A DNA stretch of 34,487 nt, taken from positions 1 through 34,487 of the forward strand of contig JAUIIR010000045.1 in NCBI GenBank assembly GCA_030431485.1. Reading direction: 5' to 3'. The notes beneath the pieces were generated by a model. It searched no databases. It was given only the letters and a program-made list of their open reading frames with translations, and was not told the origin of the DNA. The position numbers and the translations under genes were made by a program. Source of the stretch: Alphaproteobacteria bacterium (GTDB taxonomy: Bacteria > Pseudomonadota > Alphaproteobacteria > Rhodobacterales > Rhodobacteraceae). Positions 7,728 to 15,333 of this stretch are shown one piece after another (positions within the stretch are counted from its first letter, which is position 1; each line of letters starts with the position of its first letter).

Positions 7728-8978
7728 CTAAGCGCTGAACTTTTCCGCCGCGCTGCTAAGCGCGCGAATTTCAGACGACATAGCGATTTCATGCGTGGAT
7801 GCGAACCGCTCATGGTTTCGCGACACGCGGTCGAGATTGTAAAGGTAATTGACCATGACCCCGTGCGACTGACGCATACCTTTGTCAGAGGTGTCGGCCT
7901 GCGTGTGCAGCTTGAAGACCTCCGCACCATTTCCAAGGTGGAAGCGTGCTACAGGATCGAGCGGCAGGCCATCCGCGCGTTTCGCTTTGGTCAGGTAGCG
8001 CGCGGCAAATGCCTTGATCCGGTCGGGGTCTGGGGTGTCCGCAGAGCCGGTATCCTCTTCCAGCCAGCGGGCAAATCCGGGGATGGGCGAGAGGGTGACG
8101 AAGGTTTTCAACCCGCCCAGTTCAGCGGAAAGATCGGCGGCCACCTGTTTGATCAGGGAGTTGCCGAAAGAAATGCTGGCAAGGCCCGCCTGACAATTCG
8201 AAATCGAATAGAATGTTGCTGTATCGGCATCCTCGGCCGCCAGCGGCGCGCGGTCTTCTACAAGCAGGTTTTGCACAGAGCTGGGCACGCCGACTGTCAG
8301 AGCCACCTCGACAAAGATCAACGGCTCGTCTGGCATGGCCGGGTGGAAGAACGCGAAACAACGCCGGTCGGTCGGTTGCAGGCGACGCCGCAGATCGTCC
8401 CAACTGTCGATGGCATGCACGGCTTCGTAAGCGATGATCTTTTCGAGGATATGTGCCGAACTTTCCCAATTGATCGGGCGCAGCACAAGAAAACCTCGAT
8501 TGAACCAACTCATGAAGAGATGGCGGAAATCAATGTCCAGCGCTTCCAGTGCGGCCTCGCCACGGCCCAGTCTTAGCAGGTCGGCGCGCATTGCGACCAA
8601 GGCTTTAGTTGCACCGGGCACCTTGTTGAGGCGTCGGATCAACTCTTGCCGGGGTGGCTCTGACGCCGCCATGAACGACCGGTAGCTGCTCTTTGTCTGT
8701 CCGCTCTCATAGGCTGACAATGCTTCACGCACAGCGGTCGGGTTGATCGTCATGTCTTCCGCCAGATGGCGGAAGAAGCCGAGTTTTTCACCATCATCTG
8801 CGGCGGCGAAGCGATCCAGAATGCTCCTTGCCACAGTGACGCCGGACACTTCCCCGGTTGCCCCCATCAAGTCCATTGTCATGGCTTCGAAAGGGCGGTC
8901 GTCTGCGACCCGACGCCATCCGAGACGGTCGTAGCGGCGTTCGAAGACGGTCGAGAGGAGATCCGCGAGCAGCGTCAT
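7728..8978 (-). CDS. matA: Malonyl-CoA decarboxylase MatA
   Basis: This enzyme converts malonyl-CoA to acetyl-CoA and CO2. The 416-residue product matches the MLYCD/MatA family throughout: an N-terminal helical domain, then FHPAMPDEPLIFVEVAL (211-227), FYSISNCQAGL (256-266, holding the serine equivalent to the human active-site Ser) and RFHLGNGA (345-352, with the catalytic His347), ending with SHGVMVNYLY. There is no transit or signal peptide, so it is cytoplasmic. Its ATG overlaps the end of matM by four bases, indicating translational coupling. Together with matB it forms the catabolic half of the malonate operon. Confidence 0.92.
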   Translation of the reverse strand: MTLLADLLSTVFERRYDRLGWRRVADDRPFEAMTMDLMGATGEVSGVTVARSILDRFAAADDGEKLGFFRHLAEDMTINPTAVREALSAYESGQTKSSYRSFMAASEPPRQELIRRLNKVPGATKALVAMRADLLRLGRGEAALEALDIDFRHLFMSWFNRGFLVLRPINWESSAHILEKIIAYEAVHAIDSWDDLRRRLQPTDRRCFAFFHPAMPDEPLIFVEVALTVGVPSSVQNLLVEDRAPLAAEDADTATFYSISNCQAGLASISFGNSLIKQVAADLSAELGGLKTFVTLSPIPGFARWLEEDTGSADTPDPDRIKAFAARYLTKAKRADGLPLDPVARFHLGNGAEVFKLHTQADTSDKGMRQSHGVMVNYLYNLDRVSRNHERFASTHEIAMSSEIRALSSAAEKFSA

Positions 8979-10291
8979 AGCTCTTGCCCCATGATCAGGT
9001 CAGGCAGCCACAGTGCCAAACCAGGGAAGAGGCACAGCAGGATGATGGCCACCACCATGCAGGCCACATAGGGCAGGGAGCCAACGAGGATTGTCTTGAG
9101 CTTGATGTCCGGCGCGATGCCATTGATGACATACAGGTTCAGACCCACGGGCGGCGAAATCAGCCCGATCTCCATGTTGATCGTCAGAACCACTGCGAAC
9201 CAGATCGGGTCGAACCCGGCGGTTGTGATAATCGGCAGCAAAATAGGTGCCGCCATCAAGATCACGGCGACCGGTGGCAGGAAGAACCCTGCGACCAGCA
9301 GGAAGAGATTGATCATCCCCATCAGCACCCAGCGGTTTACGTCCAGTGAGCCGATCCATTCGGCAATGGATTGGGTGATGAAAAGAGAGGACAGCATGTA
9401 GCTAAACACACCCGCAGCCCCGATGATGAAGAGGATCATCACGGATTCCTTGGTGCTGTCGCGCAGCACTTCCCAGATCTTTGAAGGGCTCCACAGTTTG
9501 TAGATCACCATTGCAATCACAAGGCAGAGCAAAGCGCCCACCGCGGCAGTTTCGGACGGTGTGGCGATGCCACCGTACATGGCGTAGAGCACGCCAAGAA
9601 TGATTGCGATGAACGGCAGCACGCGGGGCAGGATCTCGAACCGCTGCTTCCATGTGTATTTTGTTGCGCGCAGAACATTAGCGTCGCCGGATTTCCAGGT
9701 GGAATAAAGCGACCACAGCATGAACAGACCAACCAGCATCAGGCCTGGCACGACACCCGCAAGAAACAGTCGTCCGATCGAGGTTTCGGTGGCGATCCCG
9801 TAGACGATCATGGTCACTGATGGCGGAATCAGGATGCCAAGGGTTCCGCCCGCGGCGATTGATCCGGCAGCGACCGCATCGGGATAGCCGCGTTTGCGCA
9901 TTTCGGGGATGCCCATTTTCCCAATGGCAGCACAGGTTGCGGGGCTGGAGCCAGACATCGCGGAGAAGAGTGCACAGGCTCCAAGATTGGACACGACCAA
10001 GCCGCCCGGTACCCGTGTCAGCCAACGTTCCAAGGCCTCATAGAGGTCAGCACCTGCACGGGTGGATGCGATAGCGGCCCCCATAATGATGAACATCGGG
10101 ATCGACAGAAGCGCAAAGTTATTGAGTTTGCCAAAGAAGATCTCGGGCATCAGGCTGAGCGAACTCATACCATCAAACACGATCAGAAAGCCGGCTGAGA
10201 CGACCAGCAGCCCTGCGGCCACTGAGATGCCGGAAAAGAGCACGCCCACGGTCACGATTGCGACCAAAGAGCCTAGTGTGAGCGGATCCAT
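8975..10291 (-). CDS. matM: TRAP transporter large permease for malonate (DctM family)
   Basis: The 438-residue, highly hydrophobic protein has 11-12 predicted membrane segments and the DctM patterns IPMFIIMGA, SGSSPATCAAIG, AAGGTLGILIPPS, and near the C-terminus NMEIGLISPPVGLNLYVING. It is the sodium-coupled channel subunit of a tripartite periplasmic transporter. It overlaps matA by four bases downstream and abuts matQ by one base upstream. Substrate assignment as malonate rests on the operon with matA and matB; a matPQMAB operon for malonate is known in Sinorhizobium meliloti. Confidence 0.9.
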   Translation of the reverse strand: MDPLTLGSLVAIVTVGVLFSGISVAAGLLVVSAGFLIVFDGMSSLSLMPEIFFGKLNNFALLSIPMFIIMGAAIASTRAGADLYEALERWLTRVPGGLVVSNLGACALFSAMSGSSPATCAAIGKMGIPEMRKRGYPDAVAAGSIAAGGTLGILIPPSVTMIVYGIATETSIGRLFLAGVVPGLMLVGLFMLWSLYSTWKSGDANVLRATKYTWKQRFEILPRVLPFIAIILGVLYAMYGGIATPSETAAVGALLCLVIAMVIYKLWSPSKIWEVLRDSTKESVMILFIIGAAGVFSYMLSSLFITQSIAEWIGSLDVNRWVLMGMINLFLLVAGFFLPPVAVILMAAPILLPIITTAGFDPIWFAVVLTINMEIGLISPPVGLNLYVINGIAPDIKLKTILVGSLPYVACMVVAIILLCLFPGLALWLPDLIMGQEL

Positions 10292-10875
10292 CAGTCAGCC
10301 CTTTCTGCAATATCGGTCAATGTGGCTTCGGCGCTGAGGCCAAAAGGTTCTTCGATTTTCAGCGTCATTGCGACGAAATCAGCGGTGAGCTGCAGTGCGT
10401 AGAGACCAAACCCGAGGGGGAGGGCGACGTAGGGGACCCAAAGCTTTGGGTTCCACGGCGTGTTGGACGTCTCGCCCCAATCCCACGCCTCGTGCCAGAA
10501 CAGATATCCGTGCCACAGCATTCCGCTTGCGATGGCGAGCGTCAGGCCAAGGACAAGGAACGCAAGGGCCTTGCGCGCGGCGCTGGGGAGCATCAATGGC
10601 AACAGGTCGACGTTTACGTGACCGCGCAGGTACTGCACGTAAGGCAAACCGAGCATCGTTGCGCCGATCATCATGTAGGTCACGCCTTCGGTCTGCCAGA
10701 TCGTGGACCCATTGAGCACAAAGCGGATGAAAATCATTTGGCAGGTGACGAGCACGGAAGCGACGATCAACAGCGCTGCGATGACTCCAGACGCTTGGCT
10801 CAGCCATCCGATGGCGCGCAGAACGGGGTTGCCACCGTGGGGTGCGGTGACGTGGGAATGTGACGAGCCGGACAT
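10291..10875 (-). CDS. matQ: TRAP transporter small permease for malonate (DctQ family)
   Basis: This 194-residue protein has four hydrophobic segments (starting near residues 25, 65, 105 and 155), as DctQ proteins do, with an early membrane segment ending QMIFIRFVLNG. DctQ subunits pair with the large permease and help dock the binding protein. Its stop shares one base with the start of matM. A 67-base gap with a hairpin separates it from matP. Confidence 0.85.
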   Translation of the reverse strand: MSGSSHSHVTAPHGGNPVLRAIGWLSQASGVIAALLIVASVLVTCQMIFIRFVLNGSTIWQTEGVTYMMIGATMLGLPYVQYLRGHVNVDLLPLMLPSAARKALAFLVLGLTLAIASGMLWHGYLFWHEAWDWGETSNTPWNPKLWVPYVALPLGFGLYALQLTADFVAMTLKIEEPFGLSAEATLTDIAERAD

Positions 10876-10908
10876 CTCGGCCTCTTAGATTTGGAAGGTT
10901 TTGGGGTG

Positions 10909-10934
10909 GCCGGACATGCCAAAGCATGCCCGGC
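10909..10934 (-). promoter_or_regulatory. Intra-operon hairpin between matP and matQ
   Basis: The transcript forms an 11-bp stem (GCCGGGCAUGC with GCAUGUCCGGC, one G-U pair) with the loop UUUG, just after matP. No U-run follows, so it looks like an RNA-stabilising hairpin that would raise binding-protein mRNA relative to the permeases. The second TRAP operon in this window has a comparable hairpin in the same place. Confidence 0.5.
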
Positions 10935-10942
10935 GCTGGTGA

Positions 10943-11926
10943 TCACTCGACAGCGAGTGCGAGGTCCAGAAGCTTCTGGCCTTCTGGCGAGCCTTCGAGG
11001 AAGGCCTTGTAGGCCGTTTCCTGAGCGATGGCGCGCCATGCGTCGAATTCTTCGGCGGTCATCTCGGCAATCTCGACACCGTTCTTGGCGAATGTGTCAC
11101 GCGCTGCGCCGTCTTCTTTCTTGGCTTCCTCAAGATAGAAAGCTTCGGCTTTGGCCGCTGCATCCATCAGCGCGGTCTGCTGTTCTTCGGACAGGCCGTC
11201 GAACACGGATTTGTTCATCATCATCGGCTGATACATGAACCAGAGCGCATAGTCCCCCGCGGGTGTGAAGCAGGCGACCTGCTCGTAGATGCGATAGCTG
11301 ACGAAAGACGACGATGAGGTGTTTGCCGCATCGAGAACACCCGTCTGCATGGCGTTGTAGATCTCGGCCGAAGACATTGATGCGATCGACGCACCTGCAC
11401 CCGCGAGCATTTGTTCAAATGCTTTGCCGGCGGCGCGGGTCTGCAGGCCCTGCACATCCTCGGGCGCGGTGATGCATGTTTCTTTGCCCGCAAAACCACC
11501 TGCGAGATAGCCGTGGACAAGAACCATGACATCGTCTTCTGCCATGATCTTTTCGATCTCTTCCATAAACGCGCTTTCGTTGAGGCGCGCTGCGTGATCG
11601 TGGTTCTTCACCAAGCCGGGCATCAGGGTCAGGTTATAGGCATTGCGAAGGCCACCCGCGTAGGACAGCGGGAACACGATCATATCCACCTGACCTCGGG
11701 ACAGGGGCTTATACTGTTCACGTGCTTTGAAGAGCGACTGGCTCGGGAAAATCTTGATATCCAGGCCCACATCGGCAGCGGCGACCTCGTCAGCGACCAT
11801 TTGAGCGACTTTGTGGCGGATGTCGCCTTCGGACCATTGGTGAGACACGCGCAGCTCCTGTTGGGCCTGTGCGCCAAATGCAAAGACAGACAGCGCTGCG
11901 GCTGCGGCGATTGATTTAAACTTCAT
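10943..11926 (-). CDS. matP: TRAP transporter substrate-binding protein for malonate (DctP family)
   Basis: The 327-residue protein has a Sec signal peptide (MKFKSIAAAAALSVFAFGAQA, cleavage near residue 21) and is periplasmic. It shows the DctP fold patterns LRVSHQWSEGD at the start, RGQVDMIVFPLSYAGG, and LQTRAAGKAFEQM at 161-173 with the conserved arginine (Arg164) that binds the carboxylate of the ligand. It is first in the operon. Its promoter region carries the GTATAC boxes probably bound by the divergent GntR regulator. Malonate as ligand is inferred from matA and matB downstream. Confidence 0.88.
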   Translation of the reverse strand: MKFKSIAAAAALSVFAFGAQAQQELRVSHQWSEGDIRHKVAQMVADEVAAADVGLDIKIFPSQSLFKAREQYKPLSRGQVDMIVFPLSYAGGLRNAYNLTLMPGLVKNHDHAARLNESAFMEEIEKIMAEDDVMVLVHGYLAGGFAGKETCITAPEDVQGLQTRAAGKAFEQMLAGAGASIASMSSAEIYNAMQTGVLDAANTSSSSFVSYRIYEQVACFTPAGDYALWFMYQPMMMNKSVFDGLSEEQQTALMDAAAKAEAFYLEEAKKEDGAARDTFAKNGVEIAEMTAEEFDAWRAIAQETAYKAFLEGSPEGQKLLDLALAVE

Positions 11927-11965
11927 GGTTTTTCCTCCCTATCACGGCGCCGGGGGCACCGTTTG

Positions 11966-11996
11966 GTATACGGACACTTGCAGCAATGTGTCCGTA
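11966..11996. promoter_or_regulatory. GTATAC box with overlapping 9-bp inverted repeat, near matP
   Basis: GTATAC occurs at 11966-11971, 40 bases before the matP start. It overlaps an inverted repeat TACGGACAC (11969-11977) and GTGTCCGTA (11988-11996) with a 10-base spacer. The position is suitable for an operator of the mat operon; the longer repeat could instead be a leader hairpin. Confidence 0.45.
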
Positions 11997-12004
11997 GGTC
12001 AAGT

Positions 12005-12020
12005 TTCTTGTATACAAGAA
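12005..12020. promoter_or_regulatory. Main putative GntR-family operator of the mat locus
   Basis: TTCTTGTATACAAGAA is a perfect 16-bp palindrome between the divergent matP and regulator genes. Its TTGTATACAA centre is the typical shape of FadR/FCD GntR operators. The other two GTATAC boxes lie 44 bases to the left and 41 to the right, close to whole helical turns. Confidence 0.65.
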
Positions 12021-12049
12021 TTTCAATATTGTTTTGCAAGATATACCTG

Positions 12050-12057
12050 TGTATACA
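12050..12057. promoter_or_regulatory. Third GTATAC box, next to the regulator start
   Basis: TGTATACA is an 8-bp palindrome ending seven bases before the ATG of the GntR regulator. Binding here would block its own expression, so autoregulation is plausible. Confidence 0.45.
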
Positions 12058-12063
12058 TTTATT

Positions 12064-12720
12064 ATGGAACGAAAACGCTCTGATCACATCGCTGACGCGC
12101 TCGAATCCCTCATCCTTGACGGCACATTTGCCAATGGTGAGCGGCTGGACGAACAGCAATTGGCGCAGCGATTCGATGTGTCAAGGACGCCGCTGCGGGA
12201 GGCATTGCAGCGACTCGCGCTGTCGGGTCTGGTTGAGCAGATCCCCAGGCGTGGTGTCTTTGTCAGACAGCCAGGGCCGGTTGAGCTGATGGAGATGTTC
12301 GAGGTCATGGCCGAACTTGAAGCCGTGTGTGCCCGACTGGCGGCCCGGCGGATCAGCGATGAGGCTCTGGAAGAACTGCACGCAACCAATGAACGCTGCA
12401 ATGCGGCCGTCAAGGCGCGGGAAGCAGATGCATATTTCCGCGAGAACGAGCGGTTCCACGCGATCCTATACCAACAGTCGGGCAACAGTTTCCTTGAGAA
12501 TGAATGCCAACGCCTGCACAAGCGATTGCATCCGTTCCGCCGGATGCAGCTGCGTGCGCGGGGACGTCTACGGCAATCCATGGCCGAACATGAGGCGATT
12601 GTTGCCGCTCTTGAAGACGGCGATGCAGACCGCGCCGCTGATGCTCTGCGGGCGCATGTGGCGGTACAGGGCGAGAAATTCCACAATCTCTTGTCGTCTC
12701 TGAAAATCGACGCCGCGTGA
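12064..12720 (+). CDS. GntR/FCD-family transcriptional regulator of malonate genes
   Basis: This 218-residue protein has an N-terminal winged helix-turn-helix (residues 5-66; GERLDEQQLAQRFDVSRTPL then REALQRLALSGLVEQIPRRG) and an all-helical FCD ligand domain with candidate metal or ligand residues in RENERFHAIL, AEHEAIVAAL and RAHVAV. ATG 12064 begins the conserved helix (MERKRSDHIADALESLI); an in-frame TTG 30 bases earlier lies in the operator area and is unlikely. It is divergent from matPQMAB, the same arrangement as the GtrA regulator of S. meliloti matPQMAB. Derepression by malonate or malonyl-CoA is the expected behaviour; the effector is not shown by the sequence. Confidence 0.85.
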   Translation: MERKRSDHIADALESLILDGTFANGERLDEQQLAQRFDVSRTPLREALQRLALSGLVEQIPRRGVFVRQPGPVELMEMFEVMAELEAVCARLAARRISDEALEELHATNERCNAAVKAREADAYFRENERFHAILYQQSGNSFLENECQRLHKRLHPFRRMQLRARGRLRQSMAEHEAIVAALEDGDADRAADALRAHVAVQGEKFHNLLSSLKIDAA

Positions 12721-12769
12721 GCAAAATTGGTCTGGCTGGGCATTGAGCGCCCGAGCCGGATTGTGGTTT

Positions 12770-13798
12770 TCAGAAAGATTCCGGCAAATAGATCGACGGG
12801 TCGAGGAAGATCTGCCCGACATCTTTGCGATCGTGTTGCGTTTTGGTCATCGCGTTGATGCAGCGTCGGCACAGAGCTTCTAGCGGTGTTGCAAGCACCA
12901 TCGCAACATAGCGGTCAACCAACGCGGTTTGGCTTTCGTGCGTGAGTTCATTTACGACCAGCCCAACACGTCCGGGCGGGCGCAATTCGCGCAAAGCAGA
13001 GATCGCGCCCTCCATACCTCCGCCAGCTACATAGACGCCTTTGACGTGTGGCCGGCGGTTCAAGAGGTCGCGTGTCGCTTCGTAGGTGACTTGGCGGGTG
13101 TCGAGGTTCACGATGCTGTCGAGCAAACTGAAGTCGGGTGCGTGCTGGCGCAGATATCCCTGAAAGCCAGTTTCGCGCATCATGTGACCGTACCAGCGTC
13201 CGGACCCCACGAAAATGGCAAGCTCCCCGGGTTGCTTGATCAAAGTGGTGAGCATCCAGGCGGCGAGACGCCCAACCTTCATATTGTCAGTCCCGAAATA
13301 CGCCGTTCGATGTTGCACGGCGAGATCATTGAGGAGGGTAAAGACCGGGGTGCCAGACCGGGCGATGGTTTCGACAAGTTGCGCAAGCCTTGGATGGTTC
13401 GGGGCAACGATGGCAATGGCGTCAGACGTGGCGGCTGTGGTTTCAATAACAGACGCGTAGGCGTCGATGCCCTGTGATTGTGGAAACCGGATGTCGCAGG
13501 TGATGCGTATGTCAGACCTGGCATGTGCTGCCGTTTGTAGCTGAGCGGCGAAACTTTGGTAAAACGCCTGTTTTGGCTTTTGCAGGACAAATCCAAGCCG
13601 CATTGAGGGGCGGGTCGCGGCCTCTGCCCTGAACCGTGCCAATCCGCTGGCGTGATATCCAAGCTGTTCGGCAGCTTCTGCCACGCGGGCTACGGCGCGT
13701 GCCGACACATTGGGGCGACCGTTCAGGGCACGATCAACAGTGGCTGTGCTAAGGCCAGTTGCCTGAGCGAGGTCCTGGATCGTGGTGCGCTTGCTCAT
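12770..13798 (-). CDS. LacI-family transcriptional regulator
   Basis: The 342-residue product has a LacI headpiece at residues 1-50 (TTIQDLAQATGLSTATVDRA with the hinge-region RALNGRPNVSARAVARV) followed by a periplasmic-binding-protein-like ligand domain (LGFVLQKPKQAFYQSFAAQL, DAIAIVAPNHPRLAQ, GVYVAGGGMEGAISAL). This binding domain resembles those that sense sugars or inositol-like compounds. ATG 13798 directly precedes the headpiece, so the longer frame to 13897 is rejected. It is divergent from the desaturase gene with about 125 bases between, containing TTGATG repeats, and probably controls that gene and itself. Confidence 0.85.
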   Translation of the reverse strand: MSKRTTIQDLAQATGLSTATVDRALNGRPNVSARAVARVAEAAEQLGYHASGLARFRAEAATRPSMRLGFVLQKPKQAFYQSFAAQLQTAAHARSDIRITCDIRFPQSQGIDAYASVIETTAATSDAIAIVAPNHPRLAQLVETIARSGTPVFTLLNDLAVQHRTAYFGTDNMKVGRLAAWMLTTLIKQPGELAIFVGSGRWYGHMMRETGFQGYLRQHAPDFSLLDSIVNLDTRQVTYEATRDLLNRRPHVKGVYVAGGGMEGAISALRELRPPGRVGLVVNELTHESQTALVDRYVAMVLATPLEALCRRCINAMTKTQHDRKDVGQIFLDPSIYLPESF

Positions 13799-13811
13799 AT
13801 TCGATTGAATC

Positions 13812-13849
13812 ACATCAAAATTGAACCGCCATATTGATGTAAATTGATG
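13812..13849. promoter_or_regulatory. Candidate operator cluster for the LacI-type regulator
   Basis: ACATCAA (13812-13818) and TTGATGT (13834-13840) form a 7-bp inverted repeat with a 15-base spacer. A further TTGATG at 13844-13849 is a direct repeat 10 bases after the one at 13834. They sit between the divergent regulator and desaturase genes, next to the regulator start. Confidence 0.45.
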
Positions 13850-13924
13850 GAAAAGTCGAGCGCTGTTAAGGCTGTTTTTCTTCTTTGTGCTACCCATGCC
13901 GGAAAAGGCCTGCGGGAGATTTCA

Positions 13925-15004
13925 ATGGCACAGCGCAACTATTCATTGCTTGGACCCGACGCTCAGCGTGCGGTCGAGACCGGGCTTGCGACGGCCGAGT
14001 GGTATCATACGGATATCCCGCGCAAGGACATGAAAACTTTAATGAAGCGAGAGGATCGCCCCGCCATTCGCGACACGATTATCCTTTTTGGTGCAATGCT
14101 CGGTTTTGTGGCAATCGCCATTGCGCTTATGCCGTCCTGGTGGGCTCTGCCGTTCTGGTTGGCCTATGGTGTGCTGTATGGCTCCGCGATGGACAGCCGT
14201 TGGCACGAGTGCGGGCACGGCACTGCGTTCAAGACCGGTTGGATGAATGACGCTCTGTATCAAATCGCCTCATTTTGTATGGTGCGGAATCCTGTGGTCT
14301 GGCGTTGGAGCCACGCCCGTCACCATACGGACACCATCATTGTTGGCCGCGATCCGGAGATCGTTGCCATGCGGCCACCTGCGTTGTTTCGGATCTTTCT
14401 GAATGTCTTCGGCATTCTGGACGCGATTAACGGATGGGGACGGATGATGCGCAATGCTGCTGGCCAGCTTGATCCGGAAGAAGCCTCATTTATTCCGGAA
14501 CGGGAACAGGCTAAGGTGTATCGTGTGGCGCGTATCTGGGTCGCGATTTACGCAGCGACGCTTTGCTCTGCGATTGCGTTTCAGTCGTGGGTACCGGTTC
14601 TAGTGATCGGCTCACCCCGACTCTACGGCGCATGGCATCATGTGATGACTGGGGTGCTTCAGCATGCCGGTCTGGCCGACAACGTTCTAGACCACCGGCT
14701 CAACAGCCGCACTGTGTACATGAACCCGATCAGCCGGTTCATCTATTGGAACATGAACTATCATGTCGAACATCACATGTTCCCAATGGTGCCCTATCAT
14801 CGGCTTCCGGAGTTGCATGAGAAGATCAAACACGACCTGCCTGTGCCGAATGGCTCAATCCTCGCGGCGTATAGGGAAGTCTGGCCCGCACTGAAGCGTC
14901 AGCTGCGCTATGAGGATTACTTTTTGCGTCGCAGTCTGCCTGCGTCGGCAAAACCGTATCGGGAAGATTTGCACACAGAAGCGCTGGGCGTACCGGCGGA
15001 ATAA
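13925..15004 (+). CDS. Fatty acid desaturase-like membrane di-iron oxygenase (MocD-like)
   Basis: The 359-residue integral membrane protein has the three histidine boxes of the desaturase/hydroxylase superfamily: HECGH (94-98), HARHH (130-134) and HVEHH (280-284), plus QHAG near 246. These bind two irons and activate oxygen. Hydrophobic segments lie around 50-90 and 203-230. ATG 13925 is chosen because GGGAG lies six bases upstream. A Rieske ferredoxin gene follows after 14 bases and is the likely electron donor. This pairing is known from MocD/MocE of rhizobial rhizopine catabolism, where an O-methyl group is removed. Whether this enzyme demethylates, hydroxylates or desaturates is not visible. 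No ferredoxin reductase gene is present here. Confidence 0.82.
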   Translation: MAQRNYSLLGPDAQRAVETGLATAEWYHTDIPRKDMKTLMKREDRPAIRDTIILFGAMLGFVAIAIALMPSWWALPFWLAYGVLYGSAMDSRWHECGHGTAFKTGWMNDALYQIASFCMVRNPVVWRWSHARHHTDTIIVGRDPEIVAMRPPALFRIFLNVFGILDAINGWGRMMRNAAGQLDPEEASFIPEREQAKVYRVARIWVAIYAATLCSAIAFQSWVPVLVIGSPRLYGAWHHVMTGVLQHAGLADNVLDHRLNSRTVYMNPISRFIYWNMNYHVEHHMFPMVPYHRLPELHEKIKHDLPVPNGSILAAYREVWPALKRQLRYEDYFLRRSLPASAKPYREDLHTEALGVPAE

Positions 15005-15018
15005 GAAGGGAAATCAGT

Positions 15019-15330
15019 ATGGCGGATTGGGTAGATGCCTGCGCGGTGGACGATATTGAAGAGGAGGACCTGATCCGCTTTGATTATGGCGACAGGACCT
15101 TTGCCATCTATCGAAGCCCGGATGACGCCTATTTCTGCACGGATGGTCTTTGCACACATGAGAACGTGCATCTCGAAGACGGGCTTGTGATGAATTATGT
15201 CATCGAATGCCCAAAACATAACGGGCAATTCGACTACCGCACAGGCGAAGCCAAACGTGCTCCGGTCTGTGTCAATCTGGGAACCTACCCCGTGAAGGTG
15301 GAGGCGGGTCGTGTCTGGATACAGATTTGA
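15019..15330 (+). CDS. Rieske [2Fe-2S] ferredoxin (MocE-like)
   Basis: This 103-residue soluble protein has the Rieske cluster motifs CTH (Cys45, His47) and CPKH (Cys64, His67), followed by GQFDYRTGEAKRAP, as in small bacterial Rieske ferredoxins. It has no signal peptide and would carry electrons in the cytoplasm to the desaturase-like oxygenase encoded 14 bases upstream. It ends three bases from the convergent GMC oxidoreductase gene. Confidence 0.88.
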   Translation: MADWVDACAVDDIEEEDLIRFDYGDRTFAIYRSPDDAYFCTDGLCTHENVHLEDGLVMNYVIECPKHNGQFDYRTGEAKRAPVCVNLGTYPVKVEAGRVWIQI

Positions 15331-15333
15331 GGC

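Noticed and set aside
13925..15330. Calling the locus a rhizopine catabolism operon
   Set aside because: Only MocD- and MocE-like genes are present; mocA, mocB and mocC equivalents are absent and the transporter is of the TRAP type.
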